Position numbers and translations under genes: made by a program. This document shows, piece after piece, positions 32,105-43,779 of a stretch of 64,000 nucleotides of DNA (within the stretch, counting starts at the first letter, position 1; the number at the start of each line of letters is the position of its first letter). Under the pieces are notes generated by a model. It saw nothing but the letters and a program-made list of their open reading frames with translations. It had not been told where the DNA came from and made no database searches. This stretch comes from Pseudomonadota bacterium (lineage in GTDB: Bacteria > Bdellovibrionota_B > Oligoflexia > Oligoflexales > CAIYRB01): assembly GCA_026390445.1 (NCBI GenBank), contig JAPLFX010000049.1, forward strand, positions 18,886 to 82,885, given 5' to 3'.

Positions 32105-34735
32105 ATGATCCATGAAGTATTGGAGAATGGTGTCGAAGTTGTTCTTAAGCAGAATCGCTTCACGCCGGCCGTTGCTGTTCAGGCCTGGGTAGGAGTCGGC
32201 TCTTTGCACGAACAGCCAGCCGAACGTGGCATGGCTCACTTTTTGGAGCATATGCTTTTTAAAGGCACCGCCCGCCGCGAGGTTGGCGACATTGCGGCAA
32301 CGGTTGAAGCCTGCGGGGGTGATATCAATGCCTACACCACCTTTGATCAAACCGTGTTCTATCTCACTTTGGCCGCTGAGCATGCGGGTCTTGGGGTTGA
32401 TCTACTTTGCGATGCCTTTGCGCACAGCGCTCTGGAGCCTATAGAATTCGAGCGCGAGCGCGAAGTCATCCTCGAAGAAATTAAGAGGTCCAATGACAGC
32501 CCTGGTGCTCGCATTGGCAAGCGGGTGTTCGAGTTGGCGTTTGCTGGAAGCGAGGCCGGGCGGCCGATTTTAGGGTCGGAGGCGAGCGTTCGCGCCTTTG
32601 CCCGAGATGAAGTGTACGCATTCTACCGGCGTTGGTACACGCCAGGAAATTTAACGGTCGTCGTCGTGGGTGACTTCGACCAAGCTGAAATGATGGATCA
32701 AGTTAAAGCGACTTTTGGCCAATTGCCGGCACAGGAATGCTGCGACACCTTGCCGTCCATAGTGCCGGTTCGCCCGGAGAGGCAAACGCCTTGGCCAAGG
32801 GTGTCGCTGATTCACGGCGACTTCCAGCAACCGCGCCTTGAGGTGGTCTACCCAGCCGCAGCTTTAGCTGATGTCGATAGTACAGCACTTGACCTGGCGG
32901 CTTTCGCTCTCGGCGCCGGTGAACTGGGTCGGTTGAATCTGCGCTTGCGCGACGGCGAGGGGGTCGTGACATCGGTTGGCGCATCCGTCTACACGCCGCA
33001 GTTCTCGGGTCTTTTTGAGGTTAGTGCCCTGACTTCATTGGCATTGATGCCGTCAGCCGTGGCGGCGATTGCCCGCGAAGTCGCCCAATTACATGACGAT
33101 GAGCCGGTGTCCGAAGTGGAATTACAAAGGGCCCGCGCCAACCTGAAAGCTGACCGCATTGCCCAGGAAGAAACGGTCGACGGGCAGGCTCGCAACCTCG
33201 GCTTTGGCATGCGCACGGCCCACAAACTGCTTTACGACGATGTCTATACGGCCGTGGTCAACGCTATGCCGGTTACCGCCATCTCGGCTGCGTTGCGGCG
33301 TTGGTTGAAGCCAGAGGATGCCACGATCGTCGCCTTGCTGCCGACCAATGCCACCGTCACGGCCGAGGAGCTGCGTGCCGCTTTTCACCGTGGTCTGAAG
33401 GACGCCAGTGAGCGCTCTAAGTCGGAAGTTCAGGTCTCAGTCCGTTCAACTCCCGTCGTCCGCAGTCCAGATGCCCAGGTCATCCAGGTTAAGCCCGGCC
33501 TGAAACTGATCTATCGCCACAATCCCAATGTCGAGCTGTTCACCATGACTGCTGCGACTGAGGGCGGCTTGCGTGGAGAAACCGCTGCGAACGCCGGTAT
33601 TTACCACGCACTGTTCGCAATGCTCGGCCTAGCCAGTGAGACGCATGACTATAGCGAATTGATGCACGCGGTCGAAGGCCTAGGCGCCAGCTTAGAAGGC
33701 TTTTCTGGGAAGGACTCGGCGGGTTTTCACCTGCAGTGCCTGACCGAGCATGCAGCCACCATGCTGGGGCTGTTTCGAGAAGTCATGCTGACACCGACCT
33801 TTCCTGAGGCCCAGTGGCAGCCGATCAAACGCGAAATCGAACAGGCGATTGCAGCGCAAGAAGATTCTCCAAGCGGTGTGTGCCTGCGTCGTTTTCAAGA
33901 GCGCCTGTATGGCAATCACCCTTATTGCTACCCGCTGATTGGCAATGCCGCGTCCGTTGCCCAATTCACACCAAAGGTGCTCCAGGAGTTTTACCAGCAG
34001 TTGGTCGGCAGTGGGCCTTGGGTCATCGCGGTGGCATCGACACTGCCAGCGGAGGCAGTGGTTGAGCTTGTAAGCAAGTCGTTAGACTCGTTCAACCCGG
34101 CTCCCAAGGCGCGTCAATTTGCGAGTGAACGGGTGCCTGAATCCGACCGACCGGGCATCCTCAAGGTGGCCAAGGACCGGGAACAGGCGCATTTGGTCTA
34201 TGGCTTTCGCGGCATGACCTGGGCTGACCCCGACCGCTATGCCCTGGATCTGCTAATCACCATCCTAGGTGGTCATGGTGGCCGCTTGTTCAGGGAGTTG
34301 CGCGACAAGAGTAGCTTGGCGTACACCGTAAGCCCGATTGTCGCTTATGGTTGCCACCCAGGAATAGTCGGATCCTATATTGCTTGTGCGCCCGAGAAGG
34401 CGAAGCGCGCCCTGGCGTCGCTAGAAGCGGAGATGCTGGCCCTGACTCGCCAGACTCCAAGTGCTTCGGAGGTCGAAAGGGCCCGCAGCTACATCATTGG
34501 GTCGCATGAAATGGGTCTACAAAAGAGCGATGCACAGACTAGCACGATGGCTCTCATGGAGCTCTACGGCTATGGTTTCAATGACTTTCTCACCTACCCT
34601 GAGCGGATCAAAGCGGTGACCGCAGGCGACGTGATGCGGGTAGCTAGGAGATTGTTTTTGCCGGCCAAAGCCGTCACTGTGGCCGTGGGCCCCGAAGCTG
34701 AAAGGGATGCTTTACGCGACGCACAGTTGTGTTAA
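32105..34735 (+). CDS. M16-family zinc metallopeptidase with tandem N- and C-terminal halves
   Basis: HFLEHMLFKGT (HxxEH) with downstream E; second M16 half from about residue 460. Confidence 0.93.
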   Translation: MIHEVLENGVEVVLKQNRFTPAVAVQAWVGVGSLHEQPAERGMAHFLEHMLFKGTARREVGDIAATVEACGGDINAYTTFDQTVFYLTLAAEHAGLGVDLLCDAFAHSALEPIEFEREREVILEEIKRSNDSPGARIGKRVFELAFAGSEAGRPILGSEASVRAFARDEVYAFYRRWYTPGNLTVVVVGDFDQAEMMDQVKATFGQLPAQECCDTLPSIVPVRPERQTPWPRVSLIHGDFQQPRLEVVYPAAALADVDSTALDLAAFALGAGELGRLNLRLRDGEGVVTSVGASVYTPQFSGLFEVSALTSLALMPSAVAAIAREVAQLHDDEPVSEVELQRARANLKADRIAQEETVDGQARNLGFGMRTAHKLLYDDVYTAVVNAMPVTAISAALRRWLKPEDATIVALLPTNATVTAEELRAAFHRGLKDASERSKSEVQVSVRSTPVVRSPDAQVIQVKPGLKLIYRHNPNVELFTMTAATEGGLRGETAANAGIYHALFAMLGLASETHDYSELMHAVEGLGASLEGFSGKDSAGFHLQCLTEHAATMLGLFREVMLTPTFPEAQWQPIKREIEQAIAAQEDSPSGVCLRRFQERLYGNHPYCYPLIGNAASVAQFTPKVLQEFYQQLVGSGPWVIAVASTLPAEAVVELVSKSLDSFNPAPKARQFASERVPESDRPGILKVAKDREQAHLVYGFRGMTWADPDRYALDLLITILGGHGGRLFRELRDKSSLAYTVSPIVAYGCHPGIVGSYIACAPEKAKRALASLEAEMLALTRQTPSASEVERARSYIIGSHEMGLQKSDAQTSTMALMELYGYGFNDFLTYPERIKAVTAGDVMRVARRLFLPAKAVTVAVGPEAERDALRDAQLC

Positions 34736-34797
34736 GTTTGGCGCTCTTAGCTCCCTGTGGATAGGGCAAACGGTTTCTTCAATAGCGAGGGTTAACG

Positions 34798-35463
34798 ATG
34801 GGCTGGCTGCGGCAGACCACTGATTCATCTATTGGCGGTAAGCTCATAGTGGCGGTGACGGGATTGGCTATGGTGGGGTTCGTCGTCGCCCATCTTTCGG
34901 GTAACCTGCTGGTTTTTGGCGGACCTCAAGCGGTTAACAGTTATGCCGAAGGCTTACGCAAATTGGGGGCTCTGCTCTGGGTTGCTCGGATTGGGCTACT
35001 GGTCATGGCAACACTGCATATCGTCTTTGCTATTAAATTAAATCTGGCAAACCGCGCCGCTAGACCGCAGGCCTACGCGGTCAAAACGTACCGGCGCGCC
35101 AGCTTTGCCTCCAGGTCGATGCTGCTGACCGGACTGGCATTGCTTGGGTATATCTTATTCCATCTCGCACACTTCACGTTTAGAGCGACTAGTCCAGAAC
35201 TTGCGGCTCTTGGCGAGTACGACGTTTACCAGATGATTGTGCTGTCGTTTCAGCAACCATTGATCGCTGGGCTCTATATCGTCTCGATGTTTCTACTGGG
35301 ATTGCATCTATCGCACGGCGTCTCTAGTTTGTTTCAAACCCTTGGTTTTAATCACCCAAAGTACCGTAACCTGGTCGGGTCTATTGGCCCCTTCTTAGGC
35401 GTGTTGCTCGCCCTGGGATTTAGCTCGATTCCCGCAGCTGTTCTGTTTGGCCTTCTGAAATAA
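34798..35463 (+). CDS. sdhC: Succinate dehydrogenase/fumarate reductase cytochrome b subunit
   Basis: Five TM segments with conserved His (AHLSGN, LHIVFA, FHLAHF, LHLSHG); precedes sdhA/B. Confidence 0.9.
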   Translation: MGWLRQTTDSSIGGKLIVAVTGLAMVGFVVAHLSGNLLVFGGPQAVNSYAEGLRKLGALLWVARIGLLVMATLHIVFAIKLNLANRAARPQAYAVKTYRRASFASRSMLLTGLALLGYILFHLAHFTFRATSPELAALGEYDVYQMIVLSFQQPLIAGLYIVSMFLLGLHLSHGVSSLFQTLGFNHPKYRNLVGSIGPFLGVLLALGFSSIPAAVLFGLLK

Positions 35464-35483
35464 GCTTTCATCCGAGGGTTTTT

Positions 35484-37394
35484 ATGAATTTAGACGCAAA
35501 GATCCCGGCGGGACCGATCGCCGACAAGTGGACCAACCATAAGTTTGATATGAAGTTGGTCAATCCGGCCAATAAGCGCAAGTACACCGTCATCGTTGTC
35601 GGGACGGGTCTGGCCGGTGGCGCCGCCGCAGCGACATTAGCCGAGCTCGGGTACAATGTTCTGAACTTCTGCTTTCAAGACAGTCCCCGCCGTGCCCACT
35701 CGATTGCTGCTCAGGGCGGGATCAACGCGGCAAAGAATTACCAAGGCGATGGCGACAGCGTGCACCGCCTCTTCTACGATACGGTGAAAGGCGGCGATTT
35801 TCGTTCGCGCGAAGCCAACGTTCACCGCTTGGCCGAAGTCAGCGTCAATATCATCGACCAATGCGTTGCGCAGGGCGTGCCCTTTGCCCGGGAATACGGC
35901 GGCCTACTGGCCAACAGGTCGTTTGGCGGGGCGCAGGTGTCGCGCACCTTTTATGCTCGCGGGCAGACCGGTCAACAGCTGCTACTCGGGGCTTATCAGG
36001 CCCTGGAGCGCCAGGTGGGTGCTGGCACCGTCAAAATGTTTGCCCGGTCGGAGATGCTCGACCTCGTTGTGGAAAACGGCCGAGCGGCGGGTATTGTCGT
36101 TCGTGATCTGGTCACTGGTGCTATCACGACCCATGCGGCTCACGCGGTCGTTATGGCCACAGGTGGTTACGGTAATGTTTTTTATCTATCGACCAACGCC
36201 AAGGGGTCCAATGTTTCGGCGACCTTTCGCGCCTACAAACGTGGGGCTGGCTTTGCCAACCCGTGTTTCACCCAGATCCATCCGACCTGTATTCCCGTCA
36301 GCGGCGATTATCAATCAAAGCTCACCCTGATGTCGGAATCCCTGCGCAACGATGGTCGTGTGTGGGCGCCAAAAAAGCAGGGCGATAAGCGTCCACCTCG
36401 GGATATTCCGGAAGTTGAGCGCGACTATTATTTAGAGCGAAAATATCCTAGTTACGGCAATTTGGCTCCGCGCGACATCGCTTCGCGGGCCGCCAAGGAA
36501 GCTTGTGATGATGGGCGCGGTGTCGGCGAGAGCGGGCGCGGCGTCTACCTTGATTTTGCGGCGGCCATCGAGCGCCAAGGCAAGGACGTGATCGAGCAGC
36601 GCTACGGCAACTTGTTCCAAATGTATGACAAGATCACTGCGGAAAACCCTTACGAGATGCCCATGCGCATCTATCCAGCGGTTCATTACACGATGGGCGG
36701 CTTGTGGGTGGACTATAACCTCCAAAGCAATATTCCCGGGCTTTTTGTGCTTGGTGAGGCCAACTTTTCGGACCATGGCGCCAATCGACTCGGTGCTAGT
36801 GCGCTGATGCAGGGGCTAGCGGATGGCTACTTTATCATCCCCTACACCTTGGGCAATTACTTGGCGGGAATCAGCCGCGACCCTGTCAAAGCCGATGGAG
36901 ATGCGTTTAAGAGCACTAAGAGCGACGTCGAAGTCCGCATCGGCAAGCTGCTTGGCAGCAAGGGTAAACGGACCGTCGACAGCTTCCATAAAGAACTGGG
37001 CTTAATCATGTGGGAAAAGTGTGGAATGGCGCGCAATAAGGCCGGTCTTACGGAGGCCTTGCGCAAGATTCCGGAGCTGCGTGAGGAGTTTTGGCAAAAC
37101 GTCCGAGTCTTGGGCGACAAGGACAACCTCAACCAGTCTTTAGAAAAGGCCGGACGCGTCGCCGATTTCCTTGAGTTTGGCGAAATCCTTTGCGCTGACG
37201 CCCTGACCAGGGAAGAGTCGTGCGGCGGTCATTTTCGCGAGGAGTATCAGGATCAGGGTGAGGCCAAAAGGGACGACGAGCACTTTGCCCATGCTGCGGT
37301 CTGGGAGTATCAGGGCGAGGGAAAAGCCCCCAAGCGTCATACCGAAGCGTTGACCTTTGACGAAGTCCATTTGGCGACGAGGAGCTACAAATGA
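35484..37394 (+). CDS. sdhA: Succinate dehydrogenase/fumarate reductase flavoprotein subunit
   Basis: [47 protein letters not shown]. Confidence 0.97.
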   Translation: MNLDAKIPAGPIADKWTNHKFDMKLVNPANKRKYTVIVVGTGLAGGAAAATLAELGYNVLNFCFQDSPRRAHSIAAQGGINAAKNYQGDGDSVHRLFYDTVKGGDFRSREANVHRLAEVSVNIIDQCVAQGVPFAREYGGLLANRSFGGAQVSRTFYARGQTGQQLLLGAYQALERQVGAGTVKMFARSEMLDLVVENGRAAGIVVRDLVTGAITTHAAHAVVMATGGYGNVFYLSTNAKGSNVSATFRAYKRGAGFANPCFTQIHPTCIPVSGDYQSKLTLMSESLRNDGRVWAPKKQGDKRPPRDIPEVERDYYLERKYPSYGNLAPRDIASRAAKEACDDGRGVGESGRGVYLDFAAAIERQGKDVIEQRYGNLFQMYDKITAENPYEMPMRIYPAVHYTMGGLWVDYNLQSNIPGLFVLGEANFSDHGANRLGASALMQGLADGYFIIPYTLGNYLAGISRDPVKADGDAFKSTKSDVEVRIGKLLGSKGKRTVDSFHKELGLIMWEKCGMARNKAGLTEALRKIPELREEFWQNVRVLGDKDNLNQSLEKAGRVADFLEFGEILCADALTREESCGGHFREEYQDQGEAKRDDEHFAHAAVWEYQGEGKAPKRHTEALTFDEVHLATRSYK

Positions 37395-38167
37395 AGCTTA
37401 AACTGCATGTCTGGCGGCAAAAAGACCGGCAATCCACCGGTCGCATGGTGGCTTACGATGCGCCAAACGTAAATCCTGAGATGTCGTTTCTGGAAATGCT
37501 CGACGTGGTCAATGAGGACCTGACGGGAAAGGGCGAAGATCCTATTGCCTTTGATCACGACTGTCGCGAAGGAATCTGCGGAAGCTGCTCGATGGTCATC
37601 AATGGCGTTCCCCATGGCCCGTCCAAGGGTACGACGGTGTGTCAGCTGCACATGCGGCATTTCACCGACGGTCAGGACGTTCACATCGAACCTTGGCGGG
37701 CAAAGGCCTTTCCTGTCCTTCAGGATCTTGTGGTTGACCGTTCGGCCTTTGATCGGATAATCCAGGCGGGCGGGTTCATTTCGGTTAATAGCGGCAGCGC
37801 TCAGGACGCTAACAATCTGCCAGTAGCGAAAGCCGATGCGGACCATTCGATGGATGCAGCGGCCTGTATTGGATGTGGGGCCTGCGTTGCCGCGTGCAAG
37901 AACTCGGCGGCGATGCTGTTTGCAGCGGCTAAGATTTCGCACTTAGGACTATTGCCTCAGGGTCAACCGGAACGCCGGCGGCGTGCCATCAATATGGTCA
38001 AGCAAATGGATCTAGAGGGCTTTGGCAACTGTTCCAACCAGTACGAATGTGAAGCGGTTTGTCCCAAAGAGATCAGTGTTGGTTTTATCGCGCGAATGAA
38101 TCGTGATTATTTAAGTTCGTCGATCTTCAGCAAGGAGACCGGCTCTACCTCGAAAAGCGAGGATTGA
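37391..38167 (+). CDS. sdhB: Succinate dehydrogenase/fumarate reductase iron-sulfur subunit
   Basis: [40 protein letters not shown]. Confidence 0.97.
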   Translation: MKLKLHVWRQKDRQSTGRMVAYDAPNVNPEMSFLEMLDVVNEDLTGKGEDPIAFDHDCREGICGSCSMVINGVPHGPSKGTTVCQLHMRHFTDGQDVHIEPWRAKAFPVLQDLVVDRSAFDRIIQAGGFISVNSGSAQDANNLPVAKADADHSMDAAACIGCGACVAACKNSAAMLFAAAKISHLGLLPQGQPERRRRAINMVKQMDLEGFGNCSNQYECEAVCPKEISVGFIARMNRDYLSSSIFSKETGSTSKSED

Positions 38168-38182
38168 CCCGAAAGGTGCCCC

Positions 38183-38419
38183 ATGACCTACGAAATCATC
38201 GTGCAACTAAAAGCAGAAGTACTCGACCCTGAAGGCCGGGCGATTCAGGAGACCCTGGCTCGGCTCGGCTTCGGTGCTTTAAAGTCCGTCAATGTCGCAA
38301 AGCGTTATTCGATAGAGCTCGATGCTAAGGCTCCGCAAGCTGATGAGCTTGTGCAAAGGATCGCCCGCGAATATTTAGCAAATCCAGTCTCGGAAACCTT
38401 CCAAGTCAGAAAGTTGTAA
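38183..38419 (+). CDS. purS: Phosphoribosylformylglycinamidine synthase subunit PurS
   Basis: 78 aa LKAEVLDPEGRAIQETLARLGF; upstream of purQ. Confidence 0.95.
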   Translation: MTYEIIVQLKAEVLDPEGRAIQETLARLGFGALKSVNVAKRYSIELDAKAPQADELVQRIAREYLANPVSETFQVRKL

Positions 38420-38424
38420 CCGCG

Positions 38425-39168
38425 ATGAGTGTTCCGACCGCTGCCAGCCTGACCCCTAAGTTTAGCCCGTCGGGCAAGCTAAGGATCGGGCTGGTACAGT
38501 TTCCAGGATCCAATTGTGATCAAGATTGCTTCGATGTCATGGCCAGGCATTTTGGCGTCAAAGTGGCACCGGTGTGGCACACCCAGACAGAGCTACCTGC
38601 GCTCGATGCGGTGATTTTACCAGGCGGGTTTAGCTACGGCGATTATTTGCGCAGTGGCGCACTCGCGGCGCATTCACCGATTATGATCGCCGTGAAAGCA
38701 TTTGTCGCCAAAGGCGGCGCGGTGCTTGGGATCTGCAATGGGTTTCAAATTTTAACCGAGTCTCACCTTTTGCCTGGCGCCTTACTTCGCAACAGCAACC
38801 GGCAATTTATCTGCGAGTATGTCCATCTGGCGACCGCGTCTGGCCAAAGCGTGTATCACCAGGCATTGGCTGGAAAGATTTCTCGGCTTCCGATTGCCCA
38901 TGGTGAGGGGCGCTTTTACATTGATGTCGACGGGCTAAAGCGTCTGCAAGACCAGGGGCAGATTGCGCTGCGATACGCTAGTCCGACTGGACTTACTGGG
39001 CCAGAATTCAATCCGAACGGTGCGGTGGATCAGATCGCCGGCATTGTTAGTGCTAACGGCCGCGTCCTTGGGCTGATGCCCCACCCTGAGCGCGCTACCG
39101 ATACCTTGCTCGGGGGCAGCACCGATGGCTTAGCGGTGCTCGAAGCGTTTTTATCGTCCTTTACTTAA
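38425..39168 (+). CDS. purQ: Phosphoribosylformylglycinamidine synthase subunit PurQ
   Basis: QFPGSNCDQD, LPGGFSYGDYLRSGA, GICNGFQIL, MPHPERA. Confidence 0.97.
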   Translation: MSVPTAASLTPKFSPSGKLRIGLVQFPGSNCDQDCFDVMARHFGVKVAPVWHTQTELPALDAVILPGGFSYGDYLRSGALAAHSPIMIAVKAFVAKGGAVLGICNGFQILTESHLLPGALLRNSNRQFICEYVHLATASGQSVYHQALAGKISRLPIAHGEGRFYIDVDGLKRLQDQGQIALRYASPTGLTGPEFNPNGAVDQIAGIVSANGRVLGLMPHPERATDTLLGGSTDGLAVLEAFLSSFT

Positions 39169-39183
39169 GGAAATCCGTTACCG

Positions 39184-41475
39184 ATGCAGATGACGCCGCC
39201 AGTGATCAATAACCTGCCAAGACCAGCCGCAATCGATGAAACCCCTGGTCCGGCCTTCGATCAGCTGCAAAAGAAACACAAGCTGACGACCGCGGAATAC
39301 GCTCGCGTCAAAGACATCCTAGGCCGGGTGCCAACCTTGGCTGAACTTGGGGTGTTTTCGGCGATGTGGAGCGAGCACTGCAGCTACAAATCGTCTCGGG
39401 TTCACTTAAAGCGCTTACCTACGGAAGGACCAGCTGTAGTGGTTGGTCCAGGCGAGAATGCTGGAGTGGTTCGAGTCTCGGGTAAGCTCTGCCTGGCCTT
39501 CAAAATGGAGAGCCACAATCACCCAAGCTATATCGAACCCTACCAGGGTGCAGCGACGGGAGTCGGCGGCATCCTACGCGATGTGTTTTGTATGGGTGCG
39601 AGACCTATCGCCAACCTGAATGCACTACGCTTTGGTCTACGTTCGCATGAGCGCACTCCGTTCTTGGTGGAGCACGTCGTCAAGGGCATCGGTGACTATG
39701 GCAACTGCATTGGCGTGCCGACCGTGGGCGGCAATATCTCGTTTGACGAGTCGTATAATGGCAACTGCTTGGTCAATGCCATGACCGTTGGGGTCATCCA
39801 CGAGGACCACATATTTAAAGGCTACGCGACGGGGCAGGGCAACATCGTGGTGTATCTTGGCTCAGCGACAGGGCGCGACGGTATTCATGGAGCATCCATG
39901 GCGTCCGGCAGTTTTGCCAGTCAGGATGCCAACTCGCGCAGTACCGTTCAGGTTGGCGATCCGTTTACCGAAAAGCTACTTCTTGAGGCGACTCTAGATG
40001 TCTTAGACAAAGGGCTAGTGATCGGCCTGCAGGATATGGGGGCTGCCGGTTTGACCTCGTCAGCCTTTGAAATGGCCGGCCGAGCGGGGAATGGACTCTA
40101 CCTCGACCTAGATCAGGTGCCGGTGCGTACCACAGCGATGAGCGCCTACGAGTTGCTGCTGTCGGAGTCGCAAGAGCGCATGCTCATGGTCGTCGAGCCG
40201 GTGAAATGGCCTGAGCTGCAGCGGGTACTGGAGAAGTGGCAGCTCGCCTGTACGGTGATCGGCGTCGTGACAGATACGGGTCGAGTGCAGATTCACCACC
40301 AGGGCCATTTAGAAGTGGACGTACCCGTTGATCCAATGACTGAGTTGGCACCAAAATATGAGCGATTGACTCGCGCGCGCCCTGCCCCTTCGGTCAGCGG
40401 TCCATCCTTCAATCAATCAGCGATCGGCGCCATACAGGCACACGGTCCAGCGGCACTGTTGCTAGATCTGCTGCAGGATACCGGCGATAAATTACCGTTA
40501 TATCGGCAGTATGACCGGCATATCGGAACTAAAACCGTGCATGCGTCGGAGTCGCAGGGTGCCGCGGTGCTTTGGCTTCGCTCGGAGTGGGCGGATCCTG
40601 GAGAGCCCTATCTGGGTGTCGTCGCAACAGCCACCTGCAATGAACGGTACAATCGCCTGGACGCGACCCTCGGCGCCGCCCATGCCGTACTCAAGTCGGC
40701 GCGCATGATCGCTGCCAGCGGCGGCCAGCCATTGGCTGCGACCGACTGCCTCAACTACGGAAATCCAGAAGATCCGGAGGTCATGGATGACTTTTCGCGG
40801 GGTATAGATGGCATTAGCCTAGCTTGCCGCGAACTAGACGTGCCGGTCGTGAGCGGTAATGTCAGCCTCTACAATGAAACCGATGGCCAAAGCATCGCGC
40901 CGACGCCGATGATTGGTATGGTTGGCAAAGTCAAAGATGTGCGCCTTTGTCCACTAGCCGCGCCGACCGGGCCAGTAGAGTTGTTTCTGCTTCACGGCGT
41001 GAAGTTTAGCCCGGAGTTCGGCGGATCACTTGCGGCAAAGGCCTTGGGCTTACCGCTGCGTGCCGGGCGGGCCCCGCAGGTGGACTGGGCGCAGGAGCGA
41101 GAGGCGATGGCGTTTCTCGGCGCACTAAGCGGCGCCGGGCACCTTGCCGTGGCGCGTGATGTGGGAGATGGCGGGGTTTTGGTTTGTGCCGCTAAAATGG
41201 CGATCGTGCACGGACATGGCCTAGCCTTAGATTTAGGTGAACTCGCTGGCACAGCTGGTTTATCAGGGTATTTCGGCGAGGTCTCAGGCAGCTACCTCGT
41301 GGCCTTTCATTCTGGTAGCACGGCAGCTGCACTAAACGCCGCCAATGATCTGCACTACTGCGCATTGACTCGGGTCGGAGCGGTCACGGGGAGTGATGAG
41401 GTCCAATGGGGCCAGTGGTCGCTTCCACTCGCCGCGGCACGGCATGCGTTTTCTTCTTCATTACCATTGAGCTAA
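39184..41475 (+). CDS. purL: Phosphoribosylformylglycinamidine synthase subunit PurL
   Basis: [38 protein letters not shown]. Confidence 0.97.
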   Translation: MQMTPPVINNLPRPAAIDETPGPAFDQLQKKHKLTTAEYARVKDILGRVPTLAELGVFSAMWSEHCSYKSSRVHLKRLPTEGPAVVVGPGENAGVVRVSGKLCLAFKMESHNHPSYIEPYQGAATGVGGILRDVFCMGARPIANLNALRFGLRSHERTPFLVEHVVKGIGDYGNCIGVPTVGGNISFDESYNGNCLVNAMTVGVIHEDHIFKGYATGQGNIVVYLGSATGRDGIHGASMASGSFASQDANSRSTVQVGDPFTEKLLLEATLDVLDKGLVIGLQDMGAAGLTSSAFEMAGRAGNGLYLDLDQVPVRTTAMSAYELLLSESQERMLMVVEPVKWPELQRVLEKWQLACTVIGVVTDTGRVQIHHQGHLEVDVPVDPMTELAPKYERLTRARPAPSVSGPSFNQSAIGAIQAHGPAALLLDLLQDTGDKLPLYRQYDRHIGTKTVHASESQGAAVLWLRSEWADPGEPYLGVVATATCNERYNRLDATLGAAHAVLKSARMIAASGGQPLAATDCLNYGNPEDPEVMDDFSRGIDGISLACRELDVPVVSGNVSLYNETDGQSIAPTPMIGMVGKVKDVRLCPLAAPTGPVELFLLHGVKFSPEFGGSLAAKALGLPLRAGRAPQVDWAQEREAMAFLGALSGAGHLAVARDVGDGGVLVCAAKMAIVHGHGLALDLGELAGTAGLSGYFGEVSGSYLVAFHSGSTAAALNAANDLHYCALTRVGAVTGSDEVQWGQWSLPLAAARHAFSSSLPLS

Positions 41476-41496
41476 TGCTCAGAAACGAGTGGGTCC

Positions 41497-42942
41497 GTGG
41501 GATCATTGAAAGAAGAGTGCGGTGTTGTTGGCGTTCTTGGTCACCCGGACGCTGCGAAAATGGTGTATCTCGGGCTTTTTGCCCAGCAGCATCGTGGCCA
41601 AGAAGGTTGCGGCATAGTGTCGCTTGACCACAGCGGGACTGAGGGCTCGGTGCCGACCAAGTTCCATGTTCACAAGTCCTTTGGCTTGGTAGCGGAAAGC
41701 TTCGACGAGGAGATCCTCGCTCGCCTTAAGGGTGATCATGCGATTGGGCATGTGCGCTACTCAACCCAGGGTGGGCATACCATCGAGAACATCCAACCCT
41801 TTCATTTTCGTACCGGCCTTGGTCCGCTGGCGATTGCCCACAATGGCAATTTGACCAATGCTGCCGAGCTGCGAACGGATCTAGAGGCCTCAGGAAGCCT
41901 GTTTCAGAGCACGTCCGATACCGAGGTCTTTGTCCACCTGATCGCCAGGGCCGAGGCACCGAATATGCTCGGCCGGATCTTCTCGGCAATGGCCAAGGTC
42001 AGCGGCGCCTATTCGATGGTCGTTCAGTGCGAGGATCGGCTTTTCGCTGTACGGGACAGTTTTGGCTTTCGGCCGTTGGTTTTGGGTCGTAGAAACGACA
42101 GCTATATTGTCGCTAGCGAAACCTGTGCTTTGGACATTATGGACGCCGAGTTTATTCGCGAGGTTAGTCCTGGCGAGGTGGTGGAGATCACTCGGGCGGG
42201 AATGACCTCACACTTTCCACTGGCTAAACGCAAGACCGCGTTTTGTTCATTTGAACCCATTTATTTTGCCCGTCCTGATAGCCGCATTTTTGGTGAAGAG
42301 ATCTACGTTCTACGCCGGAGGATGGGAGAAATCCTTGCGCGACAGGCGCCAGCGAACGATGCCGATATCGTCATCGCGGTTCCTGACTCAGGGGTGCCCA
42401 TGGCTATGGGCTTTGCTAAGGTTTCGGGCCTTCCTTTCGAGCTGGGGTTGGTGAGGAACCATTATGTGGGGCGAACCTTTATTCAACCGGCGCAAGACAT
42501 CCGAGACTTCGCGGTCCGCTTAAAGCTCAATCCGGTCCTGAGCGTTTTAAAGGGCAAAAGCGTCGTGGTGGTGGACGATTCGATTGTTCGCGGTACGACC
42601 TCCGAGAAGATCATCCGCATGGTCCGTCAGGCCGGTGCCAAGAAGATCCATCTGCGCGTCGGCTCACCACCAATCACACATTCTTGTTTTTATGGGGTCG
42701 ATACGCCAAGTCGGTCTAAGCTACTTGCGGCGCAAAAGGATGTTGAGTCCATTCGCGCGTCCCTTGGTTGCGACAGCTTGGCCTATTTGAGCATCGAGGG
42801 GCTGCGTGAGGCCTTGGCCGAGAAGGGCGAGGGGCGATTCTGTACCGCCTGTTTTAGCGGTCAATACCCGGAGCCAGTGCACGCCGACATTCCGCCGCAG
42901 CCGACCGATCGGCATGGCCCTGGTTTGTCGGCGAGCTGCTAA
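41497..42942 (+). CDS. purF: Amidophosphoribosyltransferase
   Basis: EECGVVGVLGH (N-terminal nucleophile Cys after short propeptide), VVVVDDSIVRGTTS PRPP loop. Confidence 0.97.
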   Translation: MGSLKEECGVVGVLGHPDAAKMVYLGLFAQQHRGQEGCGIVSLDHSGTEGSVPTKFHVHKSFGLVAESFDEEILARLKGDHAIGHVRYSTQGGHTIENIQPFHFRTGLGPLAIAHNGNLTNAAELRTDLEASGSLFQSTSDTEVFVHLIARAEAPNMLGRIFSAMAKVSGAYSMVVQCEDRLFAVRDSFGFRPLVLGRRNDSYIVASETCALDIMDAEFIREVSPGEVVEITRAGMTSHFPLAKRKTAFCSFEPIYFARPDSRIFGEEIYVLRRRMGEILARQAPANDADIVIAVPDSGVPMAMGFAKVSGLPFELGLVRNHYVGRTFIQPAQDIRDFAVRLKLNPVLSVLKGKSVVVVDDSIVRGTTSEKIIRMVRQAGAKKIHLRVGSPPITHSCFYGVDTPSRSKLLAAQKDVESIRASLGCDSLAYLSIEGLREALAEKGEGRFCTACFSGQYPEPVHADIPPQPTDRHGPGLSASC

Positions 42943-43033
42943 AGGAGCGCTTGCCAGTTTGTCCGGCGCCGGCATATTCTCCCGCCGTGCAGCCAACCAG
43001 CCCTCGTCCAATAGGCCCGTACGGAGTTACTCA

Positions 43034-43771
43034 ATGCTAAGATCAGATAGCCGCTCATCGGGGCAGATGCGCCCCATTCGGCTTACCCCGCACTATACAA
43101 AGCATGCCGATGGCAGTGTATTGATCGAGGTTGGAGATACCAAAATCATCTGTACCGTCTCGGTTGAAGATGGTGTTCCGCATTTTCTGCGCAATGTGCA
43201 GCCCGCCCAGGGCTGGTTGACCGCTGAGTACTCCATGCTTCCTGGCTCTTCGGCGCAACGGATTCGCCGCGAGAGAGGCGGTGCCTTAGGAGGTCGTACC
43301 CAGGAGATCCAGCGCCTTATTGGGCGCGCCTTACGTGGTGTGATCGATTTGAATCGCTGCCCGGATTTGACGTTTAATATTGACTGCGATGTGATCCAGG
43401 CCGACGGCGGAACCAGAACGGCAGCTATTACAGGTGCTTATGTTGCCATGCGCATAGCAGTGGCAAAACTCCTACGAGCGGGTCGGCTGCGGCAGAGTCC
43501 GCTACACGATGCCGTGGCCGCGGTATCTGTCGGGATGAAACACGGACAGCTCTTGGTCGATTTAAATTATATTGAAGATAGCTCAGCCGATTTGGACATG
43601 AACGTCGTGTTGACTCAAAGCGGTAAGATTCTTGAAATTCAGGGTACGGCCGAGCGAGCCGCCTTTGGTAAAGACGATGTTGTTCGAATTATTGATGCTG
43701 CCCAAGAGGCCTTGACCTCTTTATTTGAGCTTCAAGCTGCTGCGGCCGATGGCCAAATCGTCGAGTCTTGA
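43034..43771 (+). CDS. rph: Ribonuclease PH
   Basis: RSDSRSSGQMRPIRLTPHYTKHADGSVLIEVGDTKIICTVS; ATG at 43034 preferred, ORF-track start 42806 overlaps purF by 137 nt. Confidence 0.95.
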   Translation: MLRSDSRSSGQMRPIRLTPHYTKHADGSVLIEVGDTKIICTVSVEDGVPHFLRNVQPAQGWLTAEYSMLPGSSAQRIRRERGGALGGRTQEIQRLIGRALRGVIDLNRCPDLTFNIDCDVIQADGGTRTAAITGAYVAMRIAVAKLLRAGRLRQSPLHDAVAAVSVGMKHGQLLVDLNYIEDSSADLDMNVVLTQSGKILEIQGTAERAAFGKDDVVRIIDAAQEALTSLFELQAAAADGQIVES

Positions 43772-43779
43772 GCTAAAGT

